A stretch of DNA of 64,000 nucleotides from Edaphobacter sp. (GCF_028283685.1 NZ_JAPWKF010000001.1:62001-126000), one strand, 5' to 3'. Shown: positions 8,392-20,136, counted from the first letter of the stretch. Notes: a model not told the origin generated them from the letters alone. A program made the numbers and translations.

Positions 8392-9402
8392 TCACATCAC
8401 TTTTGTTGACCGATGTGTTTCCCGCCAGTCGCTTGGCGGCATACCCTCCCAATTACGGAAAGCACGTCCGAAAGAGTTGGGATCTTCAAAGCCCAACAAG
8501 TAGGCTGCTTCGTTCAACTCCAATGCCGAGTTGCTGAGGTAGTAACGCGCCATTTGATGACGTGCTTCGTCCAAGACGCGCTGAAAACTCGACCCCGAAT
8601 CCTGGAGCCTCCGTTGTAATGTACGAGGGCCCATGTGGAGAACTCTCGATATGGCGTCGATCGAGGGACGATGGCCTGTAAGCTTGTCCTGGATCGTGCG
8701 ACGCACAAGCTCCAAGAAACTGTCCTCTTCCTTGTACTGTCGCAACTGTTCCTCGAACTGCGGCGCTAGTAGATCGAGGAGCTCCGCGTTTCGCGTGACG
8801 AACGGCTTCGTAGCGTCTGCCGCACGAAAAACAATCACATTCCGTGGAGCGCCCATGACAATATCGCAGCCAAGGCTGCGCTCTATCTGGCGAAGATTCG
8901 AGCGCTGCTGGACGTATTCGGCTCTAAGCGGGTTTACCGCAGCGCCGATTCCATGTCGAGCAAGAGAGCGCATCCACGAGAAGCAGTAGTCGGTGAGGCT
9001 CGATGGCTCATTATCAACGGCGAGCAGCCAACGGAAGCCGACGGTGAATTCAACTTCGTCGAGTTCGACAAGAATCTCTTCTGGTGCGGTCAGTTTCTTA
9101 TACCGGGCCATGTGTTCTGAAGCTGCTACGAGGTTTTCGGTCGAGAGAGCGGCAATCGCCATGGGGTGGAAGCGTTCGGTCTTTGTCTCTACCCCCAGCT
9201 TTACACCGATGAGCGGGTCGGAGCTCACCTGGTCGATTGCACGCCAAAGTGCAAAGAGCTCTCCTGTGGAGACAAGCACTCGTGTTTGCTGGAAGAGGTC
9301 GCGCGGAAGACCCGCCTTACGGAGCACGGCGGGAACGGATACACCCAGTTCCTCCAGCTTGACAGCGAGACGTCCCGGAACCCGGAAATGCTTAAGCATC
9401 AC
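8392..9402 (-). CDS. AraC-family transcriptional regulator
   Basis: The 336 residues have a ligand-binding region of the arabinose_bd type (about 15-195: VPAVLRKAGLPRDLF, DPLIGVKLGVE). A C-terminal double helix-turn-helix follows (about 245-330) with SRVLHMGPRTLQRRLQ, EAAYLLGFEDPNSFGRAFR and WEGMPPSDWRE. Two ATGs in a row open the frame, so the start is 9402 or 9399. It is divergent from an aldo/keto reductase gene, with a 211-base region between them that holds a plausible AraC-type operator. It probably controls that gene and perhaps the following redox cluster. The inducer is unknown. Confidence 0.9.
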   Translation of the reverse strand: MMLKHFRVPGRLAVKLEELGVSVPAVLRKAGLPRDLFQQTRVLVSTGELFALWRAIDQVSSDPLIGVKLGVETKTERFHPMAIAALSTENLVAASEHMARYKKLTAPEEILVELDEVEFTVGFRWLLAVDNEPSSLTDYCFSWMRSLARHGIGAAVNPLRAEYVQQRSNLRQIERSLGCDIVMGAPRNVIVFRAADATKPFVTRNAELLDLLAPQFEEQLRQYKEEDSFLELVRRTIQDKLTGHRPSIDAISRVLHMGPRTLQRRLQDSGSSFQRVLDEARHQMARYYLSNSALELNEAAYLLGFEDPNSFGRAFRNWEGMPPSDWRETHRSTKVM

Positions 9403-9500
9403 TCACTCTCCTATTCCAACGATATCGAAGTGTACCCGAGCCGTGCCATGCAAAAGGCGTCATGGTAACGGCGAAAGGCGTCAATTTCCATGATTACAGA

Positions 9501-9529
9501 TTGTCGTGATTTGCAGGAATGTTGTCGTG
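9501..9529. promoter_or_regulatory. Direct repeat TTGTCGTG spaced 21 bp, candidate AraC operator
   Basis: TTGTCGTG occurs at 9501-9508 and again at 9522-9529, exactly two helical turns apart, in the 211-bp gap between the divergent AraC and aldo/keto reductase genes. Direct half-sites about 21 bp apart are the arrangement bound by AraC-type dimers. The function is inferred from spacing and position. Confidence 0.5.
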
Positions 9530-9613
9530 CCCGGCAGGGCCGACCTGTGGCAGTGGCCTTAGTTTTAGAGCAGTAGTTGAGGTGGACGTCCCGATTAGCC
9601 TCGCCCAAACCCG

Positions 9614-10783
<1,170 letters not shown>

Positions 10784-10877
10784 GTGCAGACTTATTCTTA
10801 TATCCGCGTAGCGTGGCTGATCAGCCGCACTGCTTTGAATTGCTCCGCAGATTAACCACACATATCGAGGGAGAGCC

Positions 10878-11384
10878 ATGAAAACCTTAATGTTAGGTCT
10901 GTTTCTATCGACACTGATTGTGCAATCGTCCTACGCACAGCAATCGCCAGCACCTCCAACGGAAACGATTAAAACTGCCGCGAGTCATACACCCGAACAA
11001 CAAGAAGTCATCAACCTCTCAAACATGAAGTGGGATTGGATGGCTGATAAGAAGGTCGATTCGTTAGAGACACTATTCGATGACAAAGCCATGTTCACTC
11101 ACATGGGTGGGACCTGGGGGAAAACCCAGGAACTAGCCACCATCAAGAGCGGTGGCATCTGGTACAAGAAGGCTTTCGTTTACGCCGTTGACGTTCGCAT
11201 ATTTGGTAACACGGCTGTCGTGCTTGAAGATATGGATTTGCAGGCAGTAGTCGGTGCGCACGAAGTCACCAATCCCTTTATGGTGACCGAGGTTTACAGC
11301 AAGGAAAACGGCAAGTGGAAGCTTGCTCAACTCACGTTTTCGCATCTGCTTAGGCCAGTCAAAGTGAATAGCGATAAGAATTAG
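10878..11384 (+). CDS. Secreted NTF2-like (SnoaL/DUF4440-type) protein
   Basis: The start at 10878 has GGGAGAG upstream. The signal peptide is MKTLMLGLFLSTLIVQSSYA. The mature part is a small NTF2-like cone: NLSNMKWDWMADKKVDSLE, then LFDDKAMFTHMGG, AVVLEDMDLQAV and GKWKLAQLTFSHLL at the end. Such proteins bind or turn over small molecules, but the fold alone does not give the substrate. It lies 94 bases after the exported aldo/keto reductase and 20 before the flavodoxin, probably in one operon. Confidence 0.8.
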   Translation: MKTLMLGLFLSTLIVQSSYAQQSPAPPTETIKTAASHTPEQQEVINLSNMKWDWMADKKVDSLETLFDDKAMFTHMGGTWGKTQELATIKSGGIWYKKAFVYAVDVRIFGNTAVVLEDMDLQAVVGAHEVTNPFMVTEVYSKENGKWKLAQLTFSHLLRPVKVNSDKN

Positions 11385-11404
11385 CCACCGAGGTTGAAAG
11401 ACAG

Positions 11405-12032
11405 ATGAGACGAAGAGATGCCCTGTTCATGATCGCCTTGGTGGTGTTTTGTCTCCTGACCGGGGCCGCTGCGGCGCAACAACGGCCAGCGAAAGGCCAG
11501 GGCTGCCCGCGGAGAAGAAGATTCTGATCGTTTATCTGTCTCGAACGAACAACACCAAGGCCGTCGCGGACATCATCCACGAAAAGGTTGGCGGCAAACT
11601 GTCTCGCTCGAATTGCAAACACCGTATCCGGCGGACTATCACGCCACTGTGCAGCAAGTCGTCCGCGAGAATGAGACCGGCTATCTGCCGCCTCTCAAGA
11701 CAGTGATCGACGGATCGAATCAATACGATTTCGTCTTTGTCGGCTTTCCAACTTGGGATATGAAGCTGCCGCCTCCGATGAAGAGCTTCCTGCGTCAGTA
11801 CAGTTTCCGTGGGAAGACAATCATCCCGTTCAACTCCAATGGCGGATACGGCCCAGGGAGCACCTTTCAGACCGTGCGAGAGCTGTGTCCGCAAAGCACC
11901 GTGCTGGAGGGATTCTCCACTCGGGGAGGATTGGAAAGAGATGGACAACTCCTCGCCATCAAAGATGCCAGGGCAGAAGAAGTCCGCAAGGAAGTAGAAA
12001 GCTGGCTAAAGACAATCGGGATGCTCAAGTGA
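11405..12032 (+). pseudogene. Exported flavodoxin, broken by two frameshifts
   Basis: Three frames assemble into a complete flavodoxin of about 209 residues: signal peptide MRRRDALFMIALVVFCLLTG with AAAA after it (frame from 11405), KKILIVYLSRTNNTKAVADI (FMN phosphate loop), and LQTPYPADYHATVQQV through FVFVGFPTWDMKLPPPM to WLKTIGMLK. Each shift corresponds to one missing base, near 11505 and 11600. The protein would bind FMN in the periplasm and exchange electrons with the neighbouring reductases. The sequence otherwise shows no decay, so recent loss or a sequencing error are both possible. Confidence 0.75.
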
Positions 12033-12062
12033 AGCGTTTCATAAATGCAGTAGGAAGGGTGA

Positions 12063-13064
<1,002 letters not shown>

Positions 13065-13218
13065 GTATCAGTAGTCCGATGCAGAAGGACAAGCCAGTTC
13101 GGCTGGAGTCAATCAGTGAGCAGGCCTACAAAGCATTGAAGTAAAGCAACTCGCCGACGAGTGACGAAAAGCTGTGCCACCCGATGGTTTTGCATGTTTC
13201 CACGTACGGACATACTGC

Positions 13219-13701
13219 CTAATAGTGTTCCCAGGTAACGGACCAATGCTCTGCGGGGTTTGTTGAACGGATGATCAAATGGCCATCGTTGCTGAACTGG
13301 TAGAAACGCGGCAAATCTCTGCTGACCAGGCGATCTCCGGTGACAGAGCCCAGCACGTGATGCGTGATGGTGTGCTTCGCTTCATCCACGTCATAGCTGC
13401 CGAAGGAGGCCTCGTACCCATCCTGAACATACTCGTTGGATTTGGTGTTTGAGGACTTTGGATACATCAGCTGGACTGACATGTGTCCATCGCGCGTGTA
13501 GATGAGCATGCCTTTGGGCTGCGGTTCCGAGACCGGTTTGCCCGCGGGATTGGGTGAGTCGATATGTGTGAGATGCCACGCCCCAACGAGCCGAGACTTT
13601 GCCGAAAGCTTACCGGAAGTTGTTTCATGGGGTGCCTGAGCATGAATGAGGTAAGGCGTTGCCATGATCGCAAACAGTGCCAAAAAACGAGGTGCCTTCA
13701 T
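13219..13701 (-). CDS. Secreted lipocalin-like protein
   Basis: The signal peptide MKAPRFLALFAIMATPYLIH ends in AQA. A lipocalin-like beta-barrel domain (PF13924 type) follows, starting SRLVGAWHLTHID and continuing with PKGMLIYTRDGHMSVQLM, YEASFGSYDVDE and HHVLGSVTGDRL. The family is usually annotated only by fold. It is transcribed with the aldo/keto reductase upstream (17-base gap), away from the converging reductase at 12069. Ligand binding is likely, and the ligand is unknown. The gap at 13065-13218 holds no gene. Confidence 0.82.
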   Translation of the reverse strand: MKAPRFLALFAIMATPYLIHAQAPHETTSGKLSAKSRLVGAWHLTHIDSPNPAGKPVSEPQPKGMLIYTRDGHMSVQLMYPKSSNTKSNEYVQDGYEASFGSYDVDEAKHTITHHVLGSVTGDRLVSRDLPRFYQFSNDGHLIIRSTNPAEHWSVTWEHY

Positions 13702-13718
13702 ACCTTTCCTCCTGCCGC

Positions 13719-14717
<999 letters not shown>

Positions 14718-14751
14718 TCACACCTCTGCCGTAACCGGCATCTACCAATTG

Positions 14752-15165
14752 TTAAGCCCGGATGGAGCTAGGCTTTATGTACTGCTCGTCGGTGACCTTC
14801 TCCAGCCAATCGGCGACCTTCCCGTCCTGCGATTCGGTCACTGCGATGTGCGACATGCCAGTTGTAGGAGTTGCACCATGCCAATGTTTCTCACCGGCGG
14901 AGAACCAAACGGAATCTCCGGGATGCACCTCTTCTACAGGTCCGCCGTCGCGCTGTACCCAGCCACAACCAGAAGTAATGAGGATGGCCTGTCCGAGAGG
15001 ATGGGTGTGCCATGCCGTGCGAGCACCAGACTCGAACGTCACATGGCCTGCGGAAGAACGTCCAGGCTCTTCAGCCTTGAACATCATGTCTACGCGCACG
15101 GAGCCGGTGAAGTATTCCTCCGGTCCTTTGGCTGAGGGTTGTGTGCCGACTCTTTGAATCTTCAT
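14752..15165 (-). CDS. Cupin, manganese hydroxynitrile-lyase-like
   Basis: A compact single-domain cupin of 137 residues. Ligand residues are His53, His55 and Gln59 in WHTHPLGQ, with His94 and His96 in EKHWHGA. These are the same positions, as I recall them, as in the cupin (R)-hydroxynitrile lyase of Granulicella tundricola, and flanking text such as [18 protein letters not shown] is also very alike. Homologues are widespread beside carboxymuconolactone decarboxylase-like genes, as here, so the physiological role may not be cyanogenesis. GGAGAT lies just before the ATG. A second, exported homologue is at 16610. Confidence 0.88.
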   Translation of the reverse strand: MKIQRVGTQPSAKGPEEYFTGSVRVDMMFKAEEPGRSSAGHVTFESGARTAWHTHPLGQAILITSGCGWVQRDGGPVEEVHPGDSVWFSAGEKHWHGATPTTGMSHIAVTESQDGKVADWLEKVTDEQYIKPSSIRA

Positions 15166-15210
15166 ATCATCTCCTTGTTGCGCTTGCTGCTCTTGTACAT
15201 GCCTTCGAGA

Positions 15211-15582
15211 CTATGCAGGTGTAATCTCGACAGTGGCTGAACGTGCCCTGTCTCCAAGCATCGGAGCAAGATATGGGCTCTTGCTGTACTTTGCTTTGTA
15301 TGCCACGTCGATGCGTTCTTGATCGGTGTCGCCCAGCAACTTGAATACGACGTCCTTTGTCAGGCCCCCGGCTGTGATGCGTCCTGCTTTTTGCTCTCGT
15401 GCAGCCTGGTACCAGGAGGACACCTGCCCGTTATAGGCACGAACGTAGAGGCTTCCATCTACTACGACGGACCAGATCCAGGTCGGCGTGCCGAGTGTCT
15501 TTCCATCCTTGCGATATGGAGAGATATGCAGGTCATCAGTGGATGCGATCTTATCAAGCTCTTCCGTCGTCCAGTTGCTCAT
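15211..15582 (-). CDS. DUF2255 family protein
   Basis: 123 residues beginning MSNWTTEELDKIASTDDLH, then SPYRKDGKTLGTPTWIWSVV, LYVRAYNG, SSWYQAARE and AGRITAGGLTKDVVF. This is the DUF2255 pattern, distantly like nitroreductase/FMN-binding split-barrel proteins such as DUF385. No catalytic role is established that I can name. It starts 10 bases after the carboxymuconolactone decarboxylase-like gene, with GGAGTACCCC upstream, so it is co-transcribed with it and with the cupin. Confidence 0.82.
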   Translation of the reverse strand: MSNWTTEELDKIASTDDLHISPYRKDGKTLGTPTWIWSVVVDGSLYVRAYNGQVSSWYQAAREQKAGRITAGGLTKDVVFKLLGDTDQERIDVAYKAKYSKSPYLAPMLGDRARSATVEITPA

Positions 15583-15592
15583 GGGGTACTCC

Positions 15593-16315
15593 TTACTTTG
15601 GGCGCTTTTCGAGAACGTCCTTCACCACCGGGGCGGCGGAGAACGCATTGGGCCATCCAGCATAGAACGCGACGTGCGTAACAATCTCGCCTGCTTCGAC
15701 TGCCGTCAGTCCGTTGTCCATCGCGCGACCGAGGTGGTACGGAATCTGTGCTGACTGCCCCGAGGCGATGAGAGCACTCACCGTGATGAGACTACGGTCC
15801 CGCGGCGCCAGAGCAGGCCGAAGCCACAGATCAAGGAACAACAGGTCTGTCGTGTTTTGCACCAGCCCGGGAGTCGTTGCCGCAAGATTAGCCACGACTG
15901 TAGTCGCTCGCTTATCCTCGGCTTCCTGATTCAGAGGAAGCGGCTTGTCTTTAGCAGGCGGCAATTGTTCCTGTTTGACGCCTCTCTTATTAAAGACATC
16001 CTTCGCAACCGATACCGCTGACATCGCGTTCGCCCAACCGGAGTAGAAAGCAAGATGCGTGATCGTCTCGGAAAGTTCACCCGGTTTCACACCGTTGTCG
16101 AGAGCAAGAGCGAAGTGAAAGGGCATCTCGATTGTTTGAATCCTCGCGATCAACGCCGCTACGGTTACCAGACTGCGGTCTCGCGCCGATAGCTCTGTGC
16201 GCTTCCACAATCCGTTCAGCAAAGCGCCCTGTGTATATGCTTCGAGCGCCGGGGAGACCGAGCGAACGTCATCCAGGCTGAGGACTCCGTGGGGCAAATG
16301 TCTGTTATCGGGCAT
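15593..16315 (-). CDS. Double-domain carboxymuconolactone decarboxylase-like protein
   Basis: The start is set at ATG 16315, with AAAGGA nine bases upstream. An open frame back to 16438 would run into the tautomerase relic. Two CMD/AhpD-like halves are clear: ELSARDRSLVTVAALIARI with AFYSGWANAMSAV, and LAPRDRSLITVSALIASGQ with AFYAGWPNAFSAAP. The CxxC of AhpD peroxidase is absent, so an AhpD-like peroxidase role is unlikely. Proteins like this accompany cupins and aldo/keto reductases in many soil bacteria; the reaction is not known. Confidence 0.88.
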   Translation of the reverse strand: MPDNRHLPHGVLSLDDVRSVSPALEAYTQGALLNGLWKRTELSARDRSLVTVAALIARIQTIEMPFHFALALDNGVKPGELSETITHLAFYSGWANAMSAVSVAKDVFNKRGVKQEQLPPAKDKPLPLNQEAEDKRATTVVANLAATTPGLVQNTTDLLFLDLWLRPALAPRDRSLITVSALIASGQSAQIPYHLGRAMDNGLTAVEAGEIVTHVAFYAGWPNAFSAAPVVKDVLEKRPK

Positions 16316-16319
16316 GTTT

Positions 16320-16587
16320 TTATCCTTTGCAATGATTCGAGGTGGATCGCATAGCGATAACGTAATTAGGGCTAGGTCTCTTGTAGAGCTGGCTCGCTTT
16401 TGCTTTGATTTCGGGCTCGTAGACTTTGTGGCTTCCAATTCGCAGAGGGCACCTCTTCGAAGGCGACCGAAACCGACTCTTCTCCGTAGTGAAGGGTTCT
16501 CATCACACTTTGTGTAATCGCTGCGCTCAACTCTCTCTTCTAGTCCGCCGACTTTCCTGGCCAGAGTTTGACGATGACGTGCGGCAT
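16320..16587 (-). pseudogene. Tautomerase (4-oxalocrotonate tautomerase type) with amber codon and frameshift
   Basis: Behind an excellent ribosome site (AGGAGGAGCAAAC) the frame opens with MPHVIVKLWPGKSAD, retaining the catalytic Pro after Met. TAG follows at codon 16 (16542-16540). In the same frame the domain continues as [20 protein letters not shown] and [14 protein letters not shown]. After an extra base it runs on as [19 protein letters not shown] with PNYVIA, ending in TAA five bases before the decarboxylase-like gene. The full length would be 88 residues. It sits exactly between two intact genes of the operon, so it was probably once functional. Confidence 0.78.
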
Positions 16588-16609
16588 GTTTGCTCCTCCT
16601 GATCAGTAT

Positions 16610-17197
16610 TCACTTCGAGCTCAGGTACTGACTGTCTGTGACGGGTTCGAGCCAGTCGACGTTCTTTCCATTGCTCAACTCCTGGATGGAGATATGCGTC
16701 ACTGTTGTGGACGCTGTCGCGCCGTGCCAATGCTTCGCGCTCGCCGGAATCTGAATTACATCGTCTTTATGAATCACACGGCGCGGCTGTCCCCACTCCT
16801 GAACCCATCCCTCGCTATCGGTAACGATCAGCACCTGCCCAAGAGGGTGCGTGTGCCAGTTCGTCCGAGCTCCGGGTTGAAAGGTGACCAAACCACCCGA
16901 CGTACGACTAGGAGATAAAACAGCAAACAGACGCTGTACTCGTACAGAACCAGTGAAGGAAGAAGCTGATCCGCTGGAAACTTTCTGGTCGTTTGAGGCG
17001 ATGATCGCCAAGTGTTCAGCAGGGCTGCTTAACGCCGTTTGCGCATTTATGCTTTGAATCATTCCAGGTAACACAAGAACGGCAGTGATTCCGGTTAGGG
17101 CCCAACGCTGCCTCGGTGTCCATAAGCCGAGGCCTTTTATCGGTGTATGCGGCATTCGTGCAGGTTCCAGACTTAGCGTCGCCTCATGAACCCCCAT
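16610..17197 (-). CDS. Exported cupin, hydroxynitrile-lyase-like
   Basis: Residues about 30-52 (RWALTGITAVLVLPGMIQSI) form a signal segment, followed by a cupin homologous to the one at 14752. Metal ligands are in NWHTHPLGQ and AKHWHGA, and the ends are alike (VDWLEPVTDSQYL against [13 protein letters not shown]). This copy is therefore predicted to act outside the cytoplasm. ATG 17155 is an alternative start that keeps the signal. It is divergent from the LysR gene, 73 bases away, with a LysR box between them, so LysR probably controls the cupin-to-reductase operon. Confidence 0.85.
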   Translation of the reverse strand: MGVHEATLSLEPARMPHTPIKGLGLWTPRQRWALTGITAVLVLPGMIQSINAQTALSSPAEHLAIIASNDQKVSSGSASSFTGSVRVQRLFAVLSPSRTSGGLVTFQPGARTNWHTHPLGQVLIVTDSEGWVQEWGQPRRVIHKDDVIQIPASAKHWHGATASTTVTHISIQELSNGKNVDWLEPVTDSQYLSSK

Positions 17198-17251
17198 GCT
17201 TAATTAGATACCCAGAGAGTCGCTTTCGAATCGCGAGATACTTGCATACGC

Positions 17252-17270
17252 TTGTGAGTAAAATTCACAA
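17252..17270. promoter_or_regulatory. LysR box TTGTGA-N7-TCACAA
   Basis: The inverted repeat TTGTGA GTAAAAT TCACAA contains the T-N11-A core typical of LysR sites (TGAGTAAAATTCA). It ends one base before the ATG of the LysR gene and lies in the short gap to the divergent cupin. Binding here would control both genes. Confidence 0.65.
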
Positions 17271-18164
17271 ATGATGTCTGCCGATCTATCGTCACTCTCG
17301 ACGTTCGTTTTGGTTGCGGAAGAACGAAGTTTCACTCGCGCAGCGAAACGCCAAGAAACCTCGCCATCTGCTGTCAGTCATGCGATGCGAGCCTTGGAGG
17401 AGCAATTAGGCGTGCGACTTCTCGCACGTACAACGCGAAGTGTGTCGTTAACAGAAGCCGGGGAACAGCTTCTCCAGCGCTTGAGACCGGCCCTTGCCGA
17501 AGTGGCAGAGACCCTTGAAGACATCTCCGGCAAGAGAGACAAGGCGGCGGGTCGTCTCCGCTTGCTTGTTCCTAGGCTTGCTATTCGTTCAGTTCTCGCG
17601 CCAAAGCTCGGTGAGTTTCACCGCGAGTATCCGGACATTACGCTCGATATTGTGACGGACGATAGCCGCAGAGATATCGTTGCGGAGGGTTTCGATGCTG
17701 GGATCCATTTTGGCGAATACATCCAGAAAGACATGATTGCGCAACGAGTCTCCTCGGACCATCGACCCGCGATCGTTGGCTCGTCATCATATTTCAAAAC
17801 GCATGCTAGGCCGAAGCTCCCGCGGGATCTCTTGAAGCATCAATGCATCAATTTTCGTCATGGCTCGACTGGCCTGTACCGCTGGGAATTTGAGAAAGGT
17901 AGGAAATCCCTCTCGGTTGGCGTGCATGGGCCTCTCATCGTAGACGACTTGGCATTGGTGATCCAGGCTGCGCTTGATGGTGTTGGGCTTGCTTTTATTA
18001 CCGAGCAAGAAGTTGCTGATCAACTCGCGAACGGGAAACTGATTCGTGTCCTGCAGGACTGGTGCCAACCGTATCCCGGCTTCTATCTTTATTACCCAAG
18101 CAGACGACAGCAAACCGCTGCGATGGCTGCACTGATCCGGGTTCTTCGGGTGACAGGCCCTTGA
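17271..18164 (+). CDS. LysR-family transcriptional regulator
   Basis: 297 residues. The N-terminal helix-turn-helix reads LSTFVLVAEERSFTRAAKRQ, SPSAVSHAMRALEEQLGVRL and TRSVSLTEAGEQL. A periplasmic-binding-like effector domain follows (about 90-295, AGRLRLLVPRLAIRSVLAP, FDAGIHFGEYI). It belongs to the CrgA/DmlR-like subgroup. The helix starts almost at residue 1, so ATG 17271 must be close to the true start, yet the operator abuts it and leaves no Shine-Dalgarno site. The mRNA may be leaderless. It probably regulates the divergent cupin operon and itself. Confidence 0.92.
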   Translation: MMSADLSSLSTFVLVAEERSFTRAAKRQETSPSAVSHAMRALEEQLGVRLLARTTRSVSLTEAGEQLLQRLRPALAEVAETLEDISGKRDKAAGRLRLLVPRLAIRSVLAPKLGEFHREYPDITLDIVTDDSRRDIVAEGFDAGIHFGEYIQKDMIAQRVSSDHRPAIVGSSSYFKTHARPKLPRDLLKHQCINFRHGSTGLYRWEFEKGRKSLSVGVHGPLIVDDLALVIQAALDGVGLAFITEQEVADQLANGKLIRVLQDWCQPYPGFYLYYPSRRQQTAAMAALIRVLRVTGP

Positions 18165-18181
18165 AGTCGGCATGTCGGTAG

Positions 18182-18228
18182 TGTCGTTTTAGAAATTATT
18201 TGTCGTATTTTTTGGTGATAAGTGTCGT
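18182..18228. repeat. Three TGTCGT direct repeats downstream of LysR
   Basis: TGTCGT occurs at 18182, 18201 and 18223 (steps of 19 and 22), in an AT-rich stretch between the converging LysR and GH28 genes. The same hexamer at 21-base spacing lies at 9501-9529, at the other edge of the redox cluster. A 12-mer TGATTACAGATT also occurs beside both (9491 and 18252). Nothing else is seen in 18165-18429. Confidence 0.5.
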
Positions 18229-18429
18229 AAAGACGGCCTGAGCACCTAATTTGATTACAGATTCCGGCGTGCTGGAGACCTTCCATGAGGCCAGATCAAC
18301 AGAGGGTTTTTGGGGAAACGGGTGCATCAGGCTAAGGGGCTTGGGCAGGGAAGTGGAAGATTGGATTTGCACAGCGGCGGCAGCAGCAGCTCCTTCGCCG
18401 ACGGGGCGGCTTCGTACTACCCGGCTGGT

Positions 18430-20136
18430 TCACTTCGTCTCTTTCTGAGAAACAACTAAATTTGACCCAGCGACGGTGGCAGCGCTTGAAGAGACATCAC
18501 TGGTCATACTGACGGCATTGGTGGCCTTGCGGAGATCATTTTCGGTAAGCAAAATATCGTCCGTTATCGCTCCGCTGAGTGCAACGTATGCTGGTACACC
18601 CGCAGGTGCACGTCCTGTGCGAAGCCACGCAGTACGAGTATCGTGGAGAGCAATGACCGCAGATCCCGTGCCATGCTGGGGCACACGCAGCCCACTAATT
18701 TCCAGATCGCTTACATCGTCGCATTGAATCGCGGGACGCTCTTCGCTTGTCAGCGTCTCGAAGACAAGATCGCGTAGACGCAATCCGTGTACGTGTCGCG
18801 CATAAAGACCATAGCTCGGAAGGCGTCCGAACATTCGCGCTTCAGGATAGGCAGGAACCTGCTCTGGGACCTTACGTGTTGCCCACTCATGTTTTCCCGG
18901 TTCTTCCGTTTGAATATGAATATTTGAAAGAGTTACATCCTCGATGTTGAAATCCGGTATGCCCGTGATGGAGTTTGTCAGGATAGAACCTGTTGCATGA
19001 ATATCGCTGAGCATGACTCCTTTCATCCAACCAGCACGACCATCGGGATTCGGCGTTCGATTGCCAAGGCGGAGGAAGATCGGAGTTCGTGTGCGTTGCA
19101 TACGAATCCCCGTCATTACAATGCCCTCCGCCCAGCCTCCATCCACAACCTCAATCGCGATCCCTGCGATGACTCGTTCAGAATAATCGACCTCATTATT
19201 AAAGATGATGGAGTTGCTGAAGAGTACATTCTCAAAACCGCCATGACCGGCAGTACCGAATTTGAAGCCGTTGCAGCAGCTGGAAAGCATGCAGTTGGTA
19301 ACGGTAATGTTGCGCGTAACAATGTTCTCCGTAGAGTACGGATTATGAACTTCGCTCTTCAGGCAGATGGCATCATCGGCTGTATCGATGAGCGCGTTGG
19401 CGATACGAACGTTGGAAGAGTTACTGATGTCGATGCCATCAACGTTTGGCCCGGCAACGGGGTTTTTGATCGCAATGCCGTCAACAACCACGCCATCGCA
19501 GTTGATAAGCCGCATGGTCCAGCCGGAGGAGTTCTCAATCCTCACCTGTTCGACACGCAAACGTTTGCAGGAAACAAACTCAAGCATTGGTGAGACACGT
19601 GGAAGAGGCTTGAAATCATACGTTGCTACATCCCTCCAATGCTCTTCAACAGGAAGTTTGGAACGGCCGGAGGGCACCCAGAAGGATGGCCCCTGACCGT
19701 CGATCTTCCCCGGGCCAGCCAGGGTGACATCTTCGGCATCTCGAGCGAATATCAGATGCAGTTGTCCAGCATCCGAATGCGGCGACGGGCCAGGTTGAGG
19801 TGTGTAGTCAGAAACATTCTTGCTGCCAAGTAGTACTGCACCAGCTTCAAGATAGAGCGTCACGCGGCTTTCGAGAATGATGGTGCCGCAAAGATACGTG
19901 CCCGCGGTAACGTAAACCGTTCCGCCTCCCTGAGCGCTGGCTTTGTGGATGGCGGTATTGATAGCCACGGTATCGAGCGTTTTGCCGTCGGCTTTTGCCC
20001 CAAACGACTGCGGGAGCAGAAAGGGGATCCCCTGCTCAGCAGTTTCCTTAAATGAGCTACGAGTCTCTGAGGAAGAAAGCGCACCGAAGATCCCAGCCCC
20101 AAACATCTGTATAGCGTTGCGTCGTTCCACACTCAT
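18430..20136 (-). CDS. Glycoside hydrolase family 28 (polygalacturonase-like)
   Basis: A right-handed beta-helix enzyme. The GH28 motifs are VDGIDISNSSNVRIANALID, TADDAICLKS (the catalytic Asp pair) and GTAGHGG. The N-terminal part has SFGAKADGKTLDTVAINTAI and GGGTVYVTAGTYL, as in pectate-type helices. It would cleave galacturonan or rhamnogalacturonan outside the cytoplasm. ERRNAIQMFGAGIFGA resembles a Tat signal. ATG 20136 directly abuts AAGGAG, so GTG 20130, six bases after it, may be the real start. It is downstream of the receptor at 20299, suggesting a pectin-oligomer import locus. Confidence 0.9.
   Translation of the reverse strand: MSVERRNAIQMFGAGIFGALSSSETRSSFKETAEQGIPFLLPQSFGAKADGKTLDTVAINTAIHKASAQGGGTVYVTAGTYLCGTIILESRVTLYLEAGAVLLGSKNVSDYTPQPGPSPHSDAGQLHLIFARDAEDVTLAGPGKIDGQGPSFWVPSGRSKLPVEEHWRDVATYDFKPLPRVSPMLEFVSCKRLRVEQVRIENSSGWTMRLINCDGVVVDGIAIKNPVAGPNVDGIDISNSSNVRIANALIDTADDAICLKSEVHNPYSTENIVTRNITVTNCMLSSCCNGFKFGTAGHGGFENVLFSNSIIFNNEVDYSERVIAGIAIEVVDGGWAEGIVMTGIRMQRTRTPIFLRLGNRTPNPDGRAGWMKGVMLSDIHATGSILTNSITGIPDFNIEDVTLSNIHIQTEEPGKHEWATRKVPEQVPAYPEARMFGRLPSYGLYARHVHGLRLRDLVFETLTSEERPAIQCDDVSDLEISGLRVPQHGTGSAVIALHDTRTAWLRTGRAPAGVPAYVALSGAITDDILLTENDLRKATNAVSMTSDVSSSAATVAGSNLVVSQKETK

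Noticed and set aside
18251..18448. 65-residue frame downstream of LysR
   Set aside because: Ala-rich, no motif, and it runs into the 3' end of GH28 on the other strand.
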